The notes under the pieces: generated by a model
Databases searched by the model: none
Seen by the model: only the letters and a program-made list of their open reading frames with translations
What the model was told of the DNA's origin: nothing
Source of the DNA: Ridgeia piscesae
Taxonomy: Eukaryota; Annelida; Polychaeta; Sabellida; Siboglinidae
Direction: 5' to 3'
Length of the DNA stretch: 64,000 nucleotides
Assembly (NCBI GenBank): GCA_025642075.2
Contig: JAODUO010000651.1
Coordinates: 90,001-154,000, forward strand
Translations under genes and position numbers: made by a program
Shown here: positions 12,901 through 24,649 of the stretch, in pieces
Position numbering within the stretch: the first letter of the stretch is position 1
Layout of the letters: the number at the start of each line of letters is the position of its first letter

Positions 12901-15900
12901 GTTATATTGGTCAAAAGTTAGTATATTAGATTCTGGGTGATTTACATCTAATGCATTTTTTATATTAATAAATTATGTTTAGTGAAAGCCACAGCAAAAT
13001 GGCTAACGTTGCCAATTTACTAATTTGAATTAGAAGACAAATTAACTGACTTGAGATTTTTTTTGTAAGCATGATGAATTAAACCAGAACTGATCCTTGA
13101 TTAATGCATATGAATTAGAAATGAACTGGAATTGGTAAAGTGAATTGAACCCAGGTCTGATACAAACAAAGAAAGAGAGAGAAGCATGATCTAACCATTG
13201 AGCATGTCTTCGTCTGTAGCGAGGAAGCCTCTCCGTATAGCCTCCTCCACCTGGCCTTCAGCTGAAACACACAGTCTTTCACAATCTCAGACAATGTCAT
13301 ATAATCTCACACAATGTCAGATAATCTCACACAATCTCACACAATGTCAGATAATCTCACACAATCTCTCACAATCTCACACAATGTCAGATAATCTCAC
13401 ACAATCTCACACAATGTCAGATAATCTCACACAATTTCATACAATTTCACCCAATCTCTCATAGTTTCTAAAAAATCTCACACAATATAATAGAATCTCT
13501 CACAATCTCACACAATCTCACACAATCTCACACAATCTCTCACAATGTCACATATTCACAGTCCACAGCTGGTCCTCTGACTGCTGCCTAAGTACCAATG
13601 TGGAAACAAACAGGTGCACTTGTTTATGTCGTCCTGACATATTTACCATTACTATTACAGACTGTGCCTGTAAAGTTCAACATATACTTACACTACATAT
13701 GGGTCAGGACAAAGTACTTGCACACTAAATTCTAATACATAATTTAGATTCAAAAAGTGTACATCCTGAAGCAGGAGGCAACTGGCACAATGACAACTGA
13801 AGGTAGGATAACATGGCTAAGAGACGACAACGTAAGTAAATTTGTAAGATAATAGGTAACATGGGCACACATGGAGGTAATATGAGCATGACATACTGAA
13901 TAAACATAACTTGAGAAGCGGCAAGATCCATTAATTAGATATGCAAGAAATTTGTTCTACTCCATAAAGGTTTTGGGTTCTCTTAATTTAGGTAAAGATA
14001 CTAGATTTACCATGCTGGTTGAGAGCTGTAGGTAACATGAGTAGTATATAGTCACTACCAGAGGTAGATTGAAACCAGCCAGGTCCTAACATAACCCAAG
14101 AGCCAATGGCTAAACACAATTTCTTTCAAGATACAATCCAGCAGAAAATGCGTAATGCATGAAAATGCAGTGGTAAACAAGACAATATGTAACATGGACA
14201 ACATGTACCAATACTGTGTTCTCACCCATACATATTTGATATACATGCAAATACTACATTTTTATACTGACTAAAATTGTTAATCAGTCTATAGTAGAAT
14301 TTGTCTAACAGTCTTAGTCGATGTCTTACAATGTTTACAGGTATGAACACATCATAAATCCCACTTACCATATGCCGGATCTGAAATTATCTTTTTGTGT
14401 AGATGTATGCCAGCATACTGTGCGACCCTCGCCCCTGGATAAGCAACAAAGGTGGTTAACAATTGATAAGTCTCACTTCAAACAACACACATAATATGTA
14501 TCTTGACTATGTTATTTCATCCAAATCTATGCTCAGCTGGAACTGTGAGCTGTGCACATTTAATTCGTGTAGGGGTAGAGTCATGTAATATGGAACACTT
14601 TCATTTTCTAAACTTCTCAGCTTTGCTATACAGTTATTAGAATGTATGTCCCACTTTCAGTTGGTCTCATTTTCATAAAGTAATGTCTATTAATTAAGTA
14701 AACTAGAAAATATTCAAAACTTTACAGTTACTACAGGAACTAGTGAAACAAAATGCAGCTTGAGCGTGTTCTTATGTTTGCACAACGGTTGTTCAAGTGT
14801 CTCAACCCCCTTCAAACAAATGGACAAGATTTTCTACTACAGTCAAAGATGAAGTTTCCGGCAGGGCATCAGCCTGTCAGACCTTAGAACACTGGCATGC
14901 TAATGTTCTTATTTCCTTGCCATTGAGTTTTCATCTGTAACAGTGTCAGCAAAGATTGACTTAGGTTGTATAAAAATGTTAACAAAGGTTTCTCACCTGA
15001 AATGTATTCATTGGAGGCAATTATCACCAGAAAAAACCCACCCAATCCCACCCATGGCAATATTTTTAGTTAGCTCAAATCCAAGATGGCCGACACCACC
15101 TGGTGGTATCAGTAATATTCAAATGGATTAATTTGTTAGAACTAAGCAACATAAAAACACACTTGAAGTGTCATTTCCAACTATCTTTAGGATGTCCATT
15201 TGCAACACTTGACGTTGCGAAAGGTCAAAGTCATACGATAAAGTCAAGGTGTAATCATTTTAACCACATTTTGCAGGAGATTATAGTTCAGATTCACAAT
15301 TAAATTTTTGATTTGCTGCTGAAGAACATCCTCCTTCCAGGCAGAGAGGTTCGACTCTTGCCCTGTCATCCAAACAGTGGGGAAGACCATGTGACCCACG
15401 TCATACCTTGGACACTTGGATGTGGAAATCATTATCAATGATGCAAAAGGAATAAAAAAAAATTATGTTGCAGACGCAACAGAAAACCTGCCTCCATTTC
15501 TGTGTGGACGTGTCAAACATTTGATGAGAGAAACAGCTAAAGAAGTCACAGACCGGCGAGTGTATCTGTAGGAAGTGGCCAACTTCAATGGCGAATTGAA
15601 AAACATTGATAACAACTTGGTACCACGAGCGTCGATCATCCGCAAAAACAATGACACAACTTTGAAGACAACATTAACTACATACAAAGCCAAACAAACA
15701 TTGGTATTCACGACATACCCGAAGTCGCTGACAAAACGTGAGAAAAAGATGAAGAACTTGTGTAAAACAGCAACGGAAAATGTTTCGACATCCCAGCAGA
15801 AAAAATCAAAAGACGGAAGTCTGTGCGCGTTTACCAAACGGGTGGTTGGAAAATGGTAAACGGTGCGAAGAAACCACGATCCGTAATTCACAACGCTTAA

Positions 15901-18900
15901 GGACCCAGAATATCTTAACAAAGCCAAACTCATGAAGCTGAGTGGGTTACACGCGATTAAGGACTATTCGCAGGTCATACAGAAATGCAAGGAACTACTT
16001 CATACTGAAAGGAAGTACCAGGGTACACCATCATCTTGTTAGACAGACTAGGAATGAGAGACCACTGCTGGTTGGTTGTTGCCGACTCTTGTGGTATATT
16101 ATACTGAATGCCTACACACATTCCCAGTTGTATGATAGATCCATCTATAACCAAATGTGGATCATATCTACGTGAAAATCTGTAGCATGAGCTGTGTAAC
16201 TGATTGTTCACTGTATTTACATTGAATTTATTATCGTTGTCAGTTATGCTGAAAACTAAACACTAGTGTGACTAATTCACGCTTCCCCCTTAATTGTGTT
16301 CTTTCTTACCCTGCACTTGTGCTTAATCAAAGTGACATTTAATCATAATTTGCTTTTGAATGTCGTAATTACATAAAGAAACGTAAATGATTTTAACTAC
16401 TAAATAACGCTATATAAAATATTGTTTTACCTATATTAACAGTATTGCATTTTCAAACCATGGCTGACACACCATGTATCTCACCAAATATGTATACAAT
16501 TATTAGGGGGAAAACAAAAAAATATTGCTATAAAATGTATGCATAAGCCACATATTATTTTACGTATAGATACAACACACTTGATTAGTACACAAATAAA
16601 ACATTTACTTAGCACTAATTTATGTAAACAAGTGACACAGATACAAGTTCTTTGCAGGTGACACAAATTACAAACACAATTAATTAACACTGAATAACTA
16701 CCAATAACATGGATACACACATACATGGTTAAAACTAAATAAATTATCATCAAATATTAATTACATAAAATATGATGTTTCAAATCCTAAATAAAAGGGT
16801 TGAATAACTAACACTAACAATCGATGGTGTAAACATTGAGAAAGTCAACCAGTTCAACTTTTCTGGTCTCATGTTAGCTCATATTTAAACTGAAATAAAC
16901 ATATTTATAAGATCACCAGTACTAGGGCAACAGATGGTCTAGAACAATTGGAGTATTAAGCAAATATATTCTACTAATATGAGCAAAAATTACACTCTAC
17001 ATACCATTCCACACAAACTGCTACAAAATAATCTGGGGATTCAGAGGTAACCGAATAAGCCAACTGCAAAAATTCCATAAGAAAAAAATCTTTAAGGAAA
17101 CAGAATTATCTCATGTAACCAATATTTTAACATTTCTCGATTGTAAAGATCGAAGACATATTTAACATACTGATATAACAATTTTATTATCACAAATATT
17201 ACATACAACATTGCCTGTAAACTATCAAGATTAGCAGATAACAAAAACATACACAGCCACTTCAAATGGAAACATAACAATAATATATACATTCAAGACA
17301 CAGCACAAACATGTAAAGTCTCAGATATAAGCTACCACATACTATAAACAATATTCCAGTGCACGCACAATCATGAATAAACCCATCTACACGTTGACCA
17401 CAAACATAATATTATATCACAACACCCACACTTTCACCACTTAACTACTTGTGTGAATAAGCAGACATTAATTCAAACATACATCAGTAAACAATCTAAA
17501 CATACATTAAATACATGACCAAAGAATGATGCACAGATGAACTATGACAATTAACCAGTTTTACTGAATTATTTCTATAAAAGGTTGACAAGCTCCAAAT
17601 TAGATTTTAATGTTAATACTAATACTTACTCTATATATTGCACAACTTTAATGTTCATAATGTCTGCATTTAAGCACCCTATGCAATTACATTATAAGTT
17701 TATATGTATGTTTTATTTGTACACTGTATTAATTGTCTATGTTGTGCAATATTGGGAGAATAAACACCTAACCAACTATCCCTGCACCTGATGATAAGGA
17801 TATGGAATTCGGTTGCATCATTCATTGTCGGACGTCGGTTGATTGTGTTAATCGGTTCCCACTCAAAAGCAGCTACTGAAAATAGAGAGCGCAGTGGCTC
17901 AGCGGTAGAGCTTTGAACTCTTGACTAAGAGAACTTGGGTTTGAATTCTGTGCTGTGGTGTTAAAACTTTGGGCAACTTTTTCACTCTGCATTGCTCCAA
18001 TTCACTCAGCTGTATATAGACAGCGGTGGATATGTGTATGAGCAGCCGTCACGCATCAATTGAAGCATAAGGCTGGATGCTTCCCGGATAAATTTAGATG
18101 GTGTTTGCTTGAATAGGCCTGTCAGGGAAGTAAAGTGTAAAGCAGTTTGAGCAATCCTGAGGATTGGATACTGTGCTACATAAGAATTTACCTTGATGTC
18201 AAATGCAGGATGCTGCCAGACCATGACACCCACCTGTTGTATTTGAAGAGATACCTGCTACCTTGAACATAGACAGACTGGACAGCATGAAAAGATGACC
18301 CATACTCTAACTGTAAGTTGTGCATTAGACCCCGACTGATTTAATGCCAACGATCACGTCTTGCTCTGTAAATAGATCTGTGAATCTACATAACTGGAAA
18401 GAACCCCTTCACATAAGATCCATGTACATCTGGGTATGGGCGCACGAGGTCCAGAATGTTTTAAATGAACAGCACAAGAGATTTTGCTTTGCAACTGTGC
18501 CAGGCAGCTGCAAGATAAGCCTGTGCATCACACAAAAGAGGCCAGTGCCCAGACTGGATGAAGGCCATCAGAACTGTGCTCTGATGCTGCACCTACAGCC
18601 TGGCAGTATCACTGAGGCTTGCCAATCATCAAACACACCCTGGATGTGGCAGACAACGATGCTGTCAAGTGCACTGTCCACACTCCTCTTCACCTCTCGC
18701 TGACGATTTAAATGCAATCGCGTTTAAATCATCTGAAAAAAGACGTAAGGTTATAAAATATATTATCTGTAAATGTTGACAGGAAATGCAATCAGTGGCC
18801 TAGAACTGTCATTGTGTGAACACATATAGCTTGTAGTTGATATTTACTTTGTGTGGTTCACACAAAACTGACCTGGAGTGGGCAGAAGGGAGGTCCTAGG

Positions 18901-20151
18901 TCGGCGGCTGAATATCGACTGTGGAGAGACCCCACTCAGGTGAGACGTGTCTGGGTCGAACAGGGCGAGGTTTTCTGAACAACACACACACACGTCCATA
19001 TTCTAAATTCTGACAATTGGATGTATAACGGTGACTGGTGAATGAGGACATTGACAAACATTGGCTTGCACTTACACCCGTTCTTTTGATATTTCTACTT
19101 CAGAGAGCTAGGCAATTTACTTTGAGGTAAAACTTTCTGATTAATTAATGCTAGATTCCCCAAAAAATGAAAAGTACCTGTAAGATGTGGCTTGGAACAT
19201 TGGAGAGCTGCAGATGTAGACATGATGTCGAGTGCTATCAATGAAAAAATGGCTATGCACCGCTGCACAGATAATTATGTTCCCTCGGCAAAGACCTGTG
19301 CTAAAATATCCTTCATGCCAGACCGAGCCACGATGCACCTGATCGCATCTACTTGTGTCATATTAGTGTGTCACCCTCAGAGAAGCTGTACAATAAACCG
19401 CAGTCAACTCCACGGATCCTCAGTGACCTTGAATGTGATCTAATATAATTGCTGATCGAGGGTAATGATAAGCGTCACACCCTCTTTCTCAGACATCTCA
19501 GCTATGTCAGGTAGTCCAGATTTAAACGGACACCAGTGGGGTTACTTGGGGTCAGATGAGTCATGGTAGGAACAGCTGCCTTGTTCGTCCCTGGGTGAGA
19601 CGCTGCAGCACATGAAGTGACTGCATTTCCTTGTATCATGAAGGTTGAAACACAAGGATTGCCACTTGCCACTTTATGGAAATTCTCTTGAACAAATCAT
19701 TGTCAGTAGTTGGAAATGACACCTCAGATATATTTCTAGTTCGATAGTCGATACACACAATTTTCGTCAAATTCAGGCTCAAATTGTAGCCAATTTTGAC
19801 ACTGAGCTTGGCAATAGTGCATGATATTGACTTCCCAACAAATATTAATTTAGTTAGAAAATGTCGGCCATCTTGGGTTGGCCCACGTCATGTGAGAACC
19901 CTTTAACAACATCCTTGTTCACCCTCTATTGATTATGACTATTTTGTTGCTGTGACTAGAAAGACAAAGTACATGCAAGCAGTTAGTAAGTACACTCACC
20001 CCCATGGCCATCAAAGACTGCAAAGAAGCTGGCATCTTTGTCGCCCGGTACAGCCAACATCTGCACATGAGCGTCCTCCATGTCTGACACGTGTGAGTTA
20101 AGTATATGATACAGAGAACTGCTCTAGCCTGTCGTAGATCAAGTTAGTGGT

Positions 20152-20241
<90 letters not shown>

Positions 20242-20851
20242 ACATGTGTTGTAATATGCAACAAGACGAGCATACCAAACAGAATAGAGGTACCCGTACC
20301 TTTGGGAATAGCACCAAGACACAAGAGGATGTTCTCGTGTTTCGGACAAGCCGTGGTCCAAAAATTCATCTTGGCTGTCATCAGTAATTTGCTTTCAGCA
20401 TTGCCACCAAATATATACATCCAAATATATAATTTAAATAATATCCAACATATTACATACTTTTTAAATGGTCAAGCAAATTTGTTCTAGTTGTTTGTTT
20501 TTATAGTCAACAACTAACCAAATTACTGAACTTCACAACACTACACAGAAACATGTGTAATCATATCGCACATTCCAGTTTTGAACATTACTTCAACTGA
20601 TTCTGCCAAGCTTATCTTAGTTCAATAATGTTGACCTTATCAAGTTATAAATGACGACTGGCTGGACCTGTGGATTCCATTTGACATTTAGATGTTATCA
20701 CGTTCTGAATATTTATTATTCAGCACAGAAATGACTGAACAAGGATACTTATTCTCCATCCCTGCATACAGCTAGAAGCAACCCGCATGTTCGCATTTCC
20801 ACATATGCTTGTCTCTTTCGCAGTTACCGGTTCTGACAACGTCTGTCCCAT
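7141..20851 (-). CDS. PP2C-family Ser/Thr phosphatase (T23F11.1/ppm-2-like), complete, 9 exons
   Basis: Metal-dependent protein Ser/Thr phosphatase. Joined exons give 327 residues; every junction is GT-AG and all phases agree. Family landmarks in order: [11 protein letters not shown]-terminus with a likely myristoylation glycine, GWRINMEDAH (residues 31-40), DGHGG (59-63), GTTAVIVLI (116-124), NVGDSR (133-138), [18 protein letters not shown] (181-190), [10 protein letters not shown] (225-234) and [10 protein letters not shown] (275-284). The metal-binding acidic residues Asp38, Asp59, Asp228 and Asp277 are present, so it should be active. The short Ser/Glu-rich tail after FLHA is typical of this invertebrate subgroup, close to PPM1A/B/G. 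It is transcribed away from the SMIM20-like gene. Candidate extra exons lie in introns 1 and 2. It could be named PPM1-like; subgroup assignment is from memory. Confidence 0.93.
7382..7872. repeat. 24-bp minisatellite in PP2C intron 8
   Basis: About 20 copies of a unit of the form agtgacaacatggtacgtgg plus aacg, diverging towards the right end (gtacacagaatg variants). It ends about 20 bp before the exon 9 acceptor (read on the minus strand). The plus-strand unit shares the 11-mer gtgacaacatg with the minus-strand sequence of exon 9. Open frames here are by-products of the 24-bp period. Confidence 0.9.
8157..8302 (-). CDS. PP2C exon 8
   Basis: 146 nt, acceptor gtgacag, donor gtacgt. Encodes residues 207-255 with [20 protein letters not shown] and [19 protein letters not shown]. 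Contains the catalytic metal-binding Asp228. Confidence 0.95.
9651..9734 (-). CDS. PP2C exon 7
   Basis: 84 nt, acceptor ctcacag, donor gtaagg. Encodes residues 179-207: [18 protein letters not shown] and a short linker to EEQIVTA. This is the conserved LSRALGD motif. Confidence 0.94.
9841..9898. repeat. (AT)29 microsatellite
   Basis: 58 bp of uninterrupted AT dinucleotides in PP2C intron 6. Confidence 0.97.
10150..10291 (-). CDS. PP2C exon 6
   Basis: 142 nt, acceptor ttttgcag, donor gtacag, ends in phase 1. Encodes residues 132-178 plus the first base of Gly179: [29 protein letters not shown] and [12 protein letters not shown]. Near-identical to the family core. Confidence 0.95.
10925..10998 (-). 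CDS. PP2C exon 5
   Basis: 74 nt, acceptor gattgcag, donor gtaagt. Encodes residues 107-131: [20 protein letters not shown] and SKIYC. Confidence 0.93.
11398..11675. mobile_element. MITE family B copy
   Basis: Starts agggctttacgcagg and ends near tctctccttaaagct, imperfect inverted ends. Its body (ttaccatccaaatgagggttgaacagg, atctatgacgttttt) matches copies at 32401-33396 and 56098-56370. Non-coding and about 280 bp long. Confidence 0.65.
12762..13159. mobile_element. Short inverted-repeat element (MITE-like)
   Basis: Left end cagacctggctttaattc, right end gaattgaacccaggtctg, which are imperfect reverse complements over 18 bp. The AT-rich interior has repeated gaactggaattg motifs. I found no clear target-site duplication. 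It lies about 35 bp downstream (minus strand) of PP2C exon 4. Confidence 0.55.
13196..13261 (-). CDS. PP2C exon 4
   Basis: 66 nt, acceptor gtgtttcag, donor gttaga. Encodes residues 85-106: [18 protein letters not shown] then DMLN. A minisatellite begins right behind the acceptor. Confidence 0.92.
13264..13552. repeat. Minisatellite adjoining the PP2C exon 4 acceptor
   Basis: Array of acaatctcac and acaatgtcagataatctcac units, period 10 combined into higher-order units of about 30 to 40 bp. On the minus strand it leads straight into the acceptor of exon 4. Confidence 0.9.
14369..14434 (-). CDS. PP2C exon 3
   Basis: 66 nt, acceptor atccag, donor gtaagt. Completes Gly63 and encodes [18 protein letters not shown] plus PAY, the helix after DGHGG. 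Starts in phase 1, the phase at which both exon 2 and the candidate cassette exon end. Confidence 0.93.
15463..16010 (+). other. Degraded coding-like frame, unidentified
   Basis: The plus-strand frame 15575-15859 ([10 protein letters not shown]...) is flanked by further protein-like stretches in other frames on both sides ([20 protein letters not shown] before, [19 protein letters not shown] after), interrupted by stops and shifts. This looks like a decayed retrocopy or transposon gene, Lys-rich. I recognise no family. The minus strand is also open here, but its hydrophobic Phe/Val-rich product looks like a shadow. Confidence 0.3.
16990..17800 (+). mobile_element. LINE 3' remnant (RT C-terminal tail)
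   Basis: [19 protein letters not shown] near 17020 and TLPVNYQD near 17210 resemble the C-terminal tail of CR1/jockey-type reverse transcriptases. Several stops interrupt it. It may end near the aataaac at 17760. Confidence 0.45.
17884..18200 (+). mobile_element. tRNA-derived SINE
   Basis: Pol III A box tggctcagcggtagagc at 17895-17911 and B box gggtttgaattc at 17937-17948, the spacing of a tRNA head. A body follows with a core gcacagtatccaatcctcag (minus strand), shared with a partial copy at 37843-37975. This is a SINE, not a functional tRNA: the anticodon stem and acceptor stem do not pair well. Confidence 0.75.
18201..18872. other. PP2C intron sequence, no exon recognised
   Basis: The plus strand has a 119-codon frame (18344-18703) with no recognisable family and no splice context. 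I treat it as chance. Confidence 0.4.
18873..18974 (-). CDS. PP2C candidate cassette exon (34 codons)
   Basis: 102 nt bounded by acceptor gttcag and donor gtcagt, open only in the frame set by the flanking exons. It starts and ends in phase 1, as does the exon 2/exon 3 junction, so inclusion adds exactly 34 residues between DGHG and ARVAQYAG without changing frame. The insert reads [16 protein letters not shown] then [19 protein letters not shown]. It is GC-rich against an AT-rich intron. The Ser/Arg/Pro content suggests a disordered, phosphorylatable loop next to the metal-binding DGHGG motif. Inference only: no transcript evidence is available here. Confidence 0.6.
20000..20083 (-). CDS. 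PP2C exon 2
   Basis: 84 nt, acceptor cgtgtcag, donor gtgagt. Encodes [18 protein letters not shown] then FFAVFDGHG and the first base of the next codon. Carries the first two metal-binding motifs (Asp38, Asp59). Confidence 0.95.
20155..20238. repeat. (AT)n microsatellite
   Basis: About 84 bp of TA repeats with one tta interruption near 20198, in PP2C intron 1. Confidence 0.97.
20300..20374 (-). other. Weak candidate exon in PP2C intron 1
   Basis: 75 nt between acceptor gatgacag and donor gtacgg, open, phase 1 at both ends, so it could be included in frame between GWRI and MEDAH. Insertion there would separate conserved residues of the first motif. I consider it more likely chance than the 18873 exon. 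Confidence 0.15.
20749..20851 (-). CDS. PP2C exon 1 (start)
   Basis: 103 nt from the ATG (complement of 20849-20851, context agccATGG) to donor gtatcc. Encodes [18 protein letters not shown] and [12 protein letters not shown]. The [10 protein letters not shown] start is diagnostic for this PP2C subgroup. The Gly2 context suggests N-myristoylation. Confidence 0.95.
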
Positions 20852-22559
20852 GGCTTATGTAGGGTCGTGAACAACTGCAAGCAAATGGCTACTTCAGAGA
20901 AAACCGAATTTTTAAAGATTCCAGGTATTCAGCGCCTGTTTAAAACAAATAATAAAACAGGTTTTACTGACAGAAATACCAGTAATTAAACTGGTCATTA
21001 CAAAAGTTACTAAACTTGATAAAAATACACACCACACAATAATTAATGTATATATGAATAGCTGCAAAGGGTTTATTTAACAACAGCCTACTAAAACACT
21101 AAAATGGCAAAAGGAATGAAGACATAAATGTTTTGGTAGTATTATTTTTAAATGCCTTGCTAATGGGAGATTATGGAAAGCTGAGTTCAGAGCAGAGGTA
21201 AGTCCAGTGACAGTACATAACTGAACTACAGACAAATTGTAATTATAACTGAACTACAGACAAATTATGCAATGGCAATTATAACTGATACTGGATTTCA
21301 AACTATTCTGTAATTGTAATTGGTTATTCAGGCGAATTATAAAACAAATACATAAATTACAATAAATTACAGACTTTTATGACATGATGAGTCTTCAAGT
21401 CATTTAAAACTGAGAAAAGCTAGACTGTCTTCATCCCACATGGACATTTACAGTTGTGGTGGTGCAGGGACCAAGAAAGTTACATTGGCACATACAATTA
21501 CAAATCATTACTAATACTTGTAGCTGAACACAACACTAAAGTAACTCAGAGTAAGTCAGTGAAAATGTTGAGCACGGTGACCAAACAAGCAGGCCATATC
21601 ATCCATAGGATCATTCTGTCAAATCAATCACTCAAAACATCGCCTGATTCAAATTTTTATTAAATATCTGACCATTGTTGGTTCACTTGAGAACATCAAA
21701 ACTGCATATTAAGCTAGATAAAGTGTTATTGGAGCTGCAGGTCACCGAACTTTGACCCGATTGACATATTGTCTAAAGCAGTCATAACTTTGCTTCTCGT
21801 AAAGCTAGACACAAAAGTAATACATGTTTGGAAAGGCCATAAATAGGTACACATTATAGATCGTAGTTTAACCATGACAAAGTGACACTCTTTGTGTTAG
21901 TGATCTCTGTACCAACATTGACTCAGTAACTGACACTAGCTGCACAGGTTCTACTAGATAAGTCCAAAGAGGAAACAGAAAAGATGCCTTACAAATAACT
22001 TACAGCCATAGTGAAGAAACCTGTCCACCCATCATTTGGACAGTTACAACCCATTGTAGACAGGTAGAAATATTACTGGATGGGTTAAAAAATTAGTAAA
22101 AACATGGTCTTCAAAAGTCATAGATAGTGTCAGTTATGCTTTGAAAATAGGCTTGACACGAAAGTGGGTGTGACTCATGTGTTGTAGTTTATTTCAGGTC
22201 ATAAAACATATCTCAACTGGCTTGTATACATATAAGAGGTAACCTGCATGCATCCACCACAAAAAGTGTGATGGCAAAATTTTTATCCAGCATAAAGCCC
22301 TGGTTACAGCATGTGTGTACACTTGCTTAAAACTAAAAGAAACGATTTTGCATGTTATGTGATCTGAAACGGTTATGCTAAAATTAAATGTTATGTACTG
22401 ATCTGCAAACAAAAAATTGGTTGCCCAGCTAAGTGGCTGTGTTAAATCGCCTGTATCTCTGAACATGAGCACACATTAATGACTGTTTCAAGAGCAACAA
22501 TGTGACCTCTTCAGTGACCAATCGGCAGTCAAAAATTGCATTTTTTTCTTAAAAGGGTA

Positions 22560-22730
22560 CATTATGAAGTGTGTTTTAACCTATTATGTGGCAAATAGTG
22601 GGAAACAAAATTACAAGTTAGCTTAAGAGGTCGCAATTTTGCCATAATTTGGGCTTAGAAAAACAACGAGGTGGTCCACCTTGCTCATCACATAGCAGGG
22701 AAACACTGAAGAGTACTTTAAAACATGCTC
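22560..22730. repeat. Dispersed repeat (copy 1)
   Basis: Contains cgaggtggtccaccttgctcatcacatagcagggaaacact-type sequence that recurs at 36390-36580. Non-coding. Confidence 0.6.
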
Positions 22731-24649
22731 AATTCCCCCCCCCCCAGTCCACATACATGTATTGTCATGCAGGAAACTAATAGCGGTTATCAGTTTGTGA
22801 ACTGGCTGCAATTCTCCACACAGACAGACATGTGTCATTGACAATGTAAATGGATCTCCAGTCATACAGATAATAGAGCATGAATGTAGGTCTTTGGTGT
22901 GTATACTCCACACAGCCCCTTATGGGGATAATTTAACATAGGAGCTCTGCAGTGCACAATGCTACTTAATGGTGCATGAATATAGGGAGTACATCAATCG
23001 TACAGTTACACGTTCAATATTAGATTTATATATCTTAACAGTGTTATTTCTAACTTAGCTCTAATGTATAATAAAAATGTGGAATAAACAAGTTGTGCAC
23101 TTGAGTTTCCAAGGTAACTACTAGCATTATTAAATTATGATTTAAGACTTAAGTCAAACCTTGCATTAGGCACATGATGGCACATAGCGTTCTTTTAAAT
23201 CGAACGTTCAGGAATTACAATTTAAAACCTATCGTAAAAAAGTAACCGATTGGTAATCAGAAGCCCGGCCCCCGGAAGTAGTTAACTTTAAATTTTGGTC
23301 TCGACCGTGTAAACTTGGAAACAGATTGCTGCGTCGATCGCCTCAGCTCGCATACATGTAACGCAACACTAACGTAAAAATAGCACTTGCATAGAAGTAA
23401 AGACGTTGAGTTTGCATGTACTCAAATGCTTCGGCCACAAATAAGTAAACTCGTCACATAAACGCAGCACATACCTATTACTTTCGAGACTTTTTTCGGT
23501 GTTCACAACTACAAAGTTCCGGTGACATTATATCCGGTGTCGCATCTATTAAAATTGACCGGGCAAAATGTTAGTGCGTTCCCAGTTGCCAGCCGAAAAA
23601 CATAATGTTTTACGATTCGTTAATTAAAGAATGGGGTTTACCATAGACACGTAACATGTATGTGTGTGCGTTTATGAAATGTAATATGTATGTGTAATTA
23701 CAAAATACTTATCATACATAATTTGTATTCGAAAAAAAATTAATAGAAGCTATTCTGTTACAAGCCTATCACAGGGGCCACCCTATCACATATAAAATTA
23801 ACCGAAGTCCTATGCATTTTTGCAGAATGAGCAGGCTGAAATCCATCAACACGTAATTGGCCAAGTTTCTGACAAAACGGTGTTTTTGTGAATAACACGA
23901 ATGTTCAATGGCAATGACCTCTTGTATACTTTGCCGCGGGCCCCTTGTGTCGGCGCGTCTCGATCAAATATCAACTAATTATATTCCGAATAGCTTACTC
24001 GTTGGCGCATTGCAGCAATTTTAGGGATTGTTATACAATGTACGTGTAATTTTATGTGCACACCATTTTGTTAATTACTGACTACGGGATCTGTCAAAAG
24101 TAGTTGCTTCTAACACCGGTTAACATTTCATGTGACTGCGACGTGAGAAAGGTCAGACGACGACATCGCGTACGAGAAGCCGTGGCCCTGGACAGGTGAT
24201 AATGTTTTCTTCTTGTTTTGTTATTAATCACATTGAATATATTTGCCAACCAAATAGTCATGTTTCTTTTTCCAAACGTTATCGTTATAACATACAATAT
24301 TATCGAGTTCGTAATTGTAGCACATAAAATTACACGGGAAACACGATCGAAACGGTAGTAGTCGTGACTGACTTGGGACTGGGCAGTGGGTAGACGTCTG
24401 AGTGAGAAATGCCCAATGGCAACGGGTTGACAGTACTAGTATTTAGGCTAAACGGAGTGCTGTCAGTCTAAAGACGTGAGTAATGACTGAGTGTAGACTG
24501 AAGAAGTGCCATGTCGAAGTTCTGTGTATTACACTTTATGTCAGGATTACGAGTAAAGATGACATAACTGTTGTTATCCATGATTAGCCATGGCTAGGGT
24601 GGTCGGACCAAATTTTTCTTTCGAACAAAAATATTATTGTTTGGCTCTT

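Larger units (their letters stand above)
8303..20748 (-). other. PP2C introns 1-7, contents summarised
   Basis: Between the coding exons this interval holds a TA microsatellite (9841-9898), a MITE of the gggctttatgcagg family (11398-11675), a second TIR element (12762-13159), the minisatellite before exon 4 (13264-13552), a degraded frame (15463-16010), a LINE remnant (16990-17800), a SINE (17884-18200), a candidate cassette exon (18873-18974), a TA microsatellite (20155-20238) and a weak candidate exon (20300-20374). I saw nothing else recognisable in 8303-9650, 9735-10149, 10292-10924, 14435-15460 or 18975-19999. Confidence 0.6.

Noticed and set aside
17884..17960. A tRNA gene
   Set aside because: A and B boxes are present but the stems do not pair and a SINE body follows, shared with another locus.
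18344..18703. 119-codon plus-strand frame in PP2C intron 2
   Set aside because: No homology recognised and it lies antisense inside an intron just after a SINE; likely chance.
15083..19880. 15-bp inverted match ccaagatggccgaca / tgtcggccatcttgg as transposon ends
   Set aside because: Surrounding sequence does not pair, and the 4.8-kb interval contains PP2C cassette and SINE sequence. Probably a common motif.
20300..20374. Second in-frame cassette exon of PP2C
   Set aside because: Phases fit, but it would split the conserved first motif and the sequence shows little coding character; kept only as a weak candidate.
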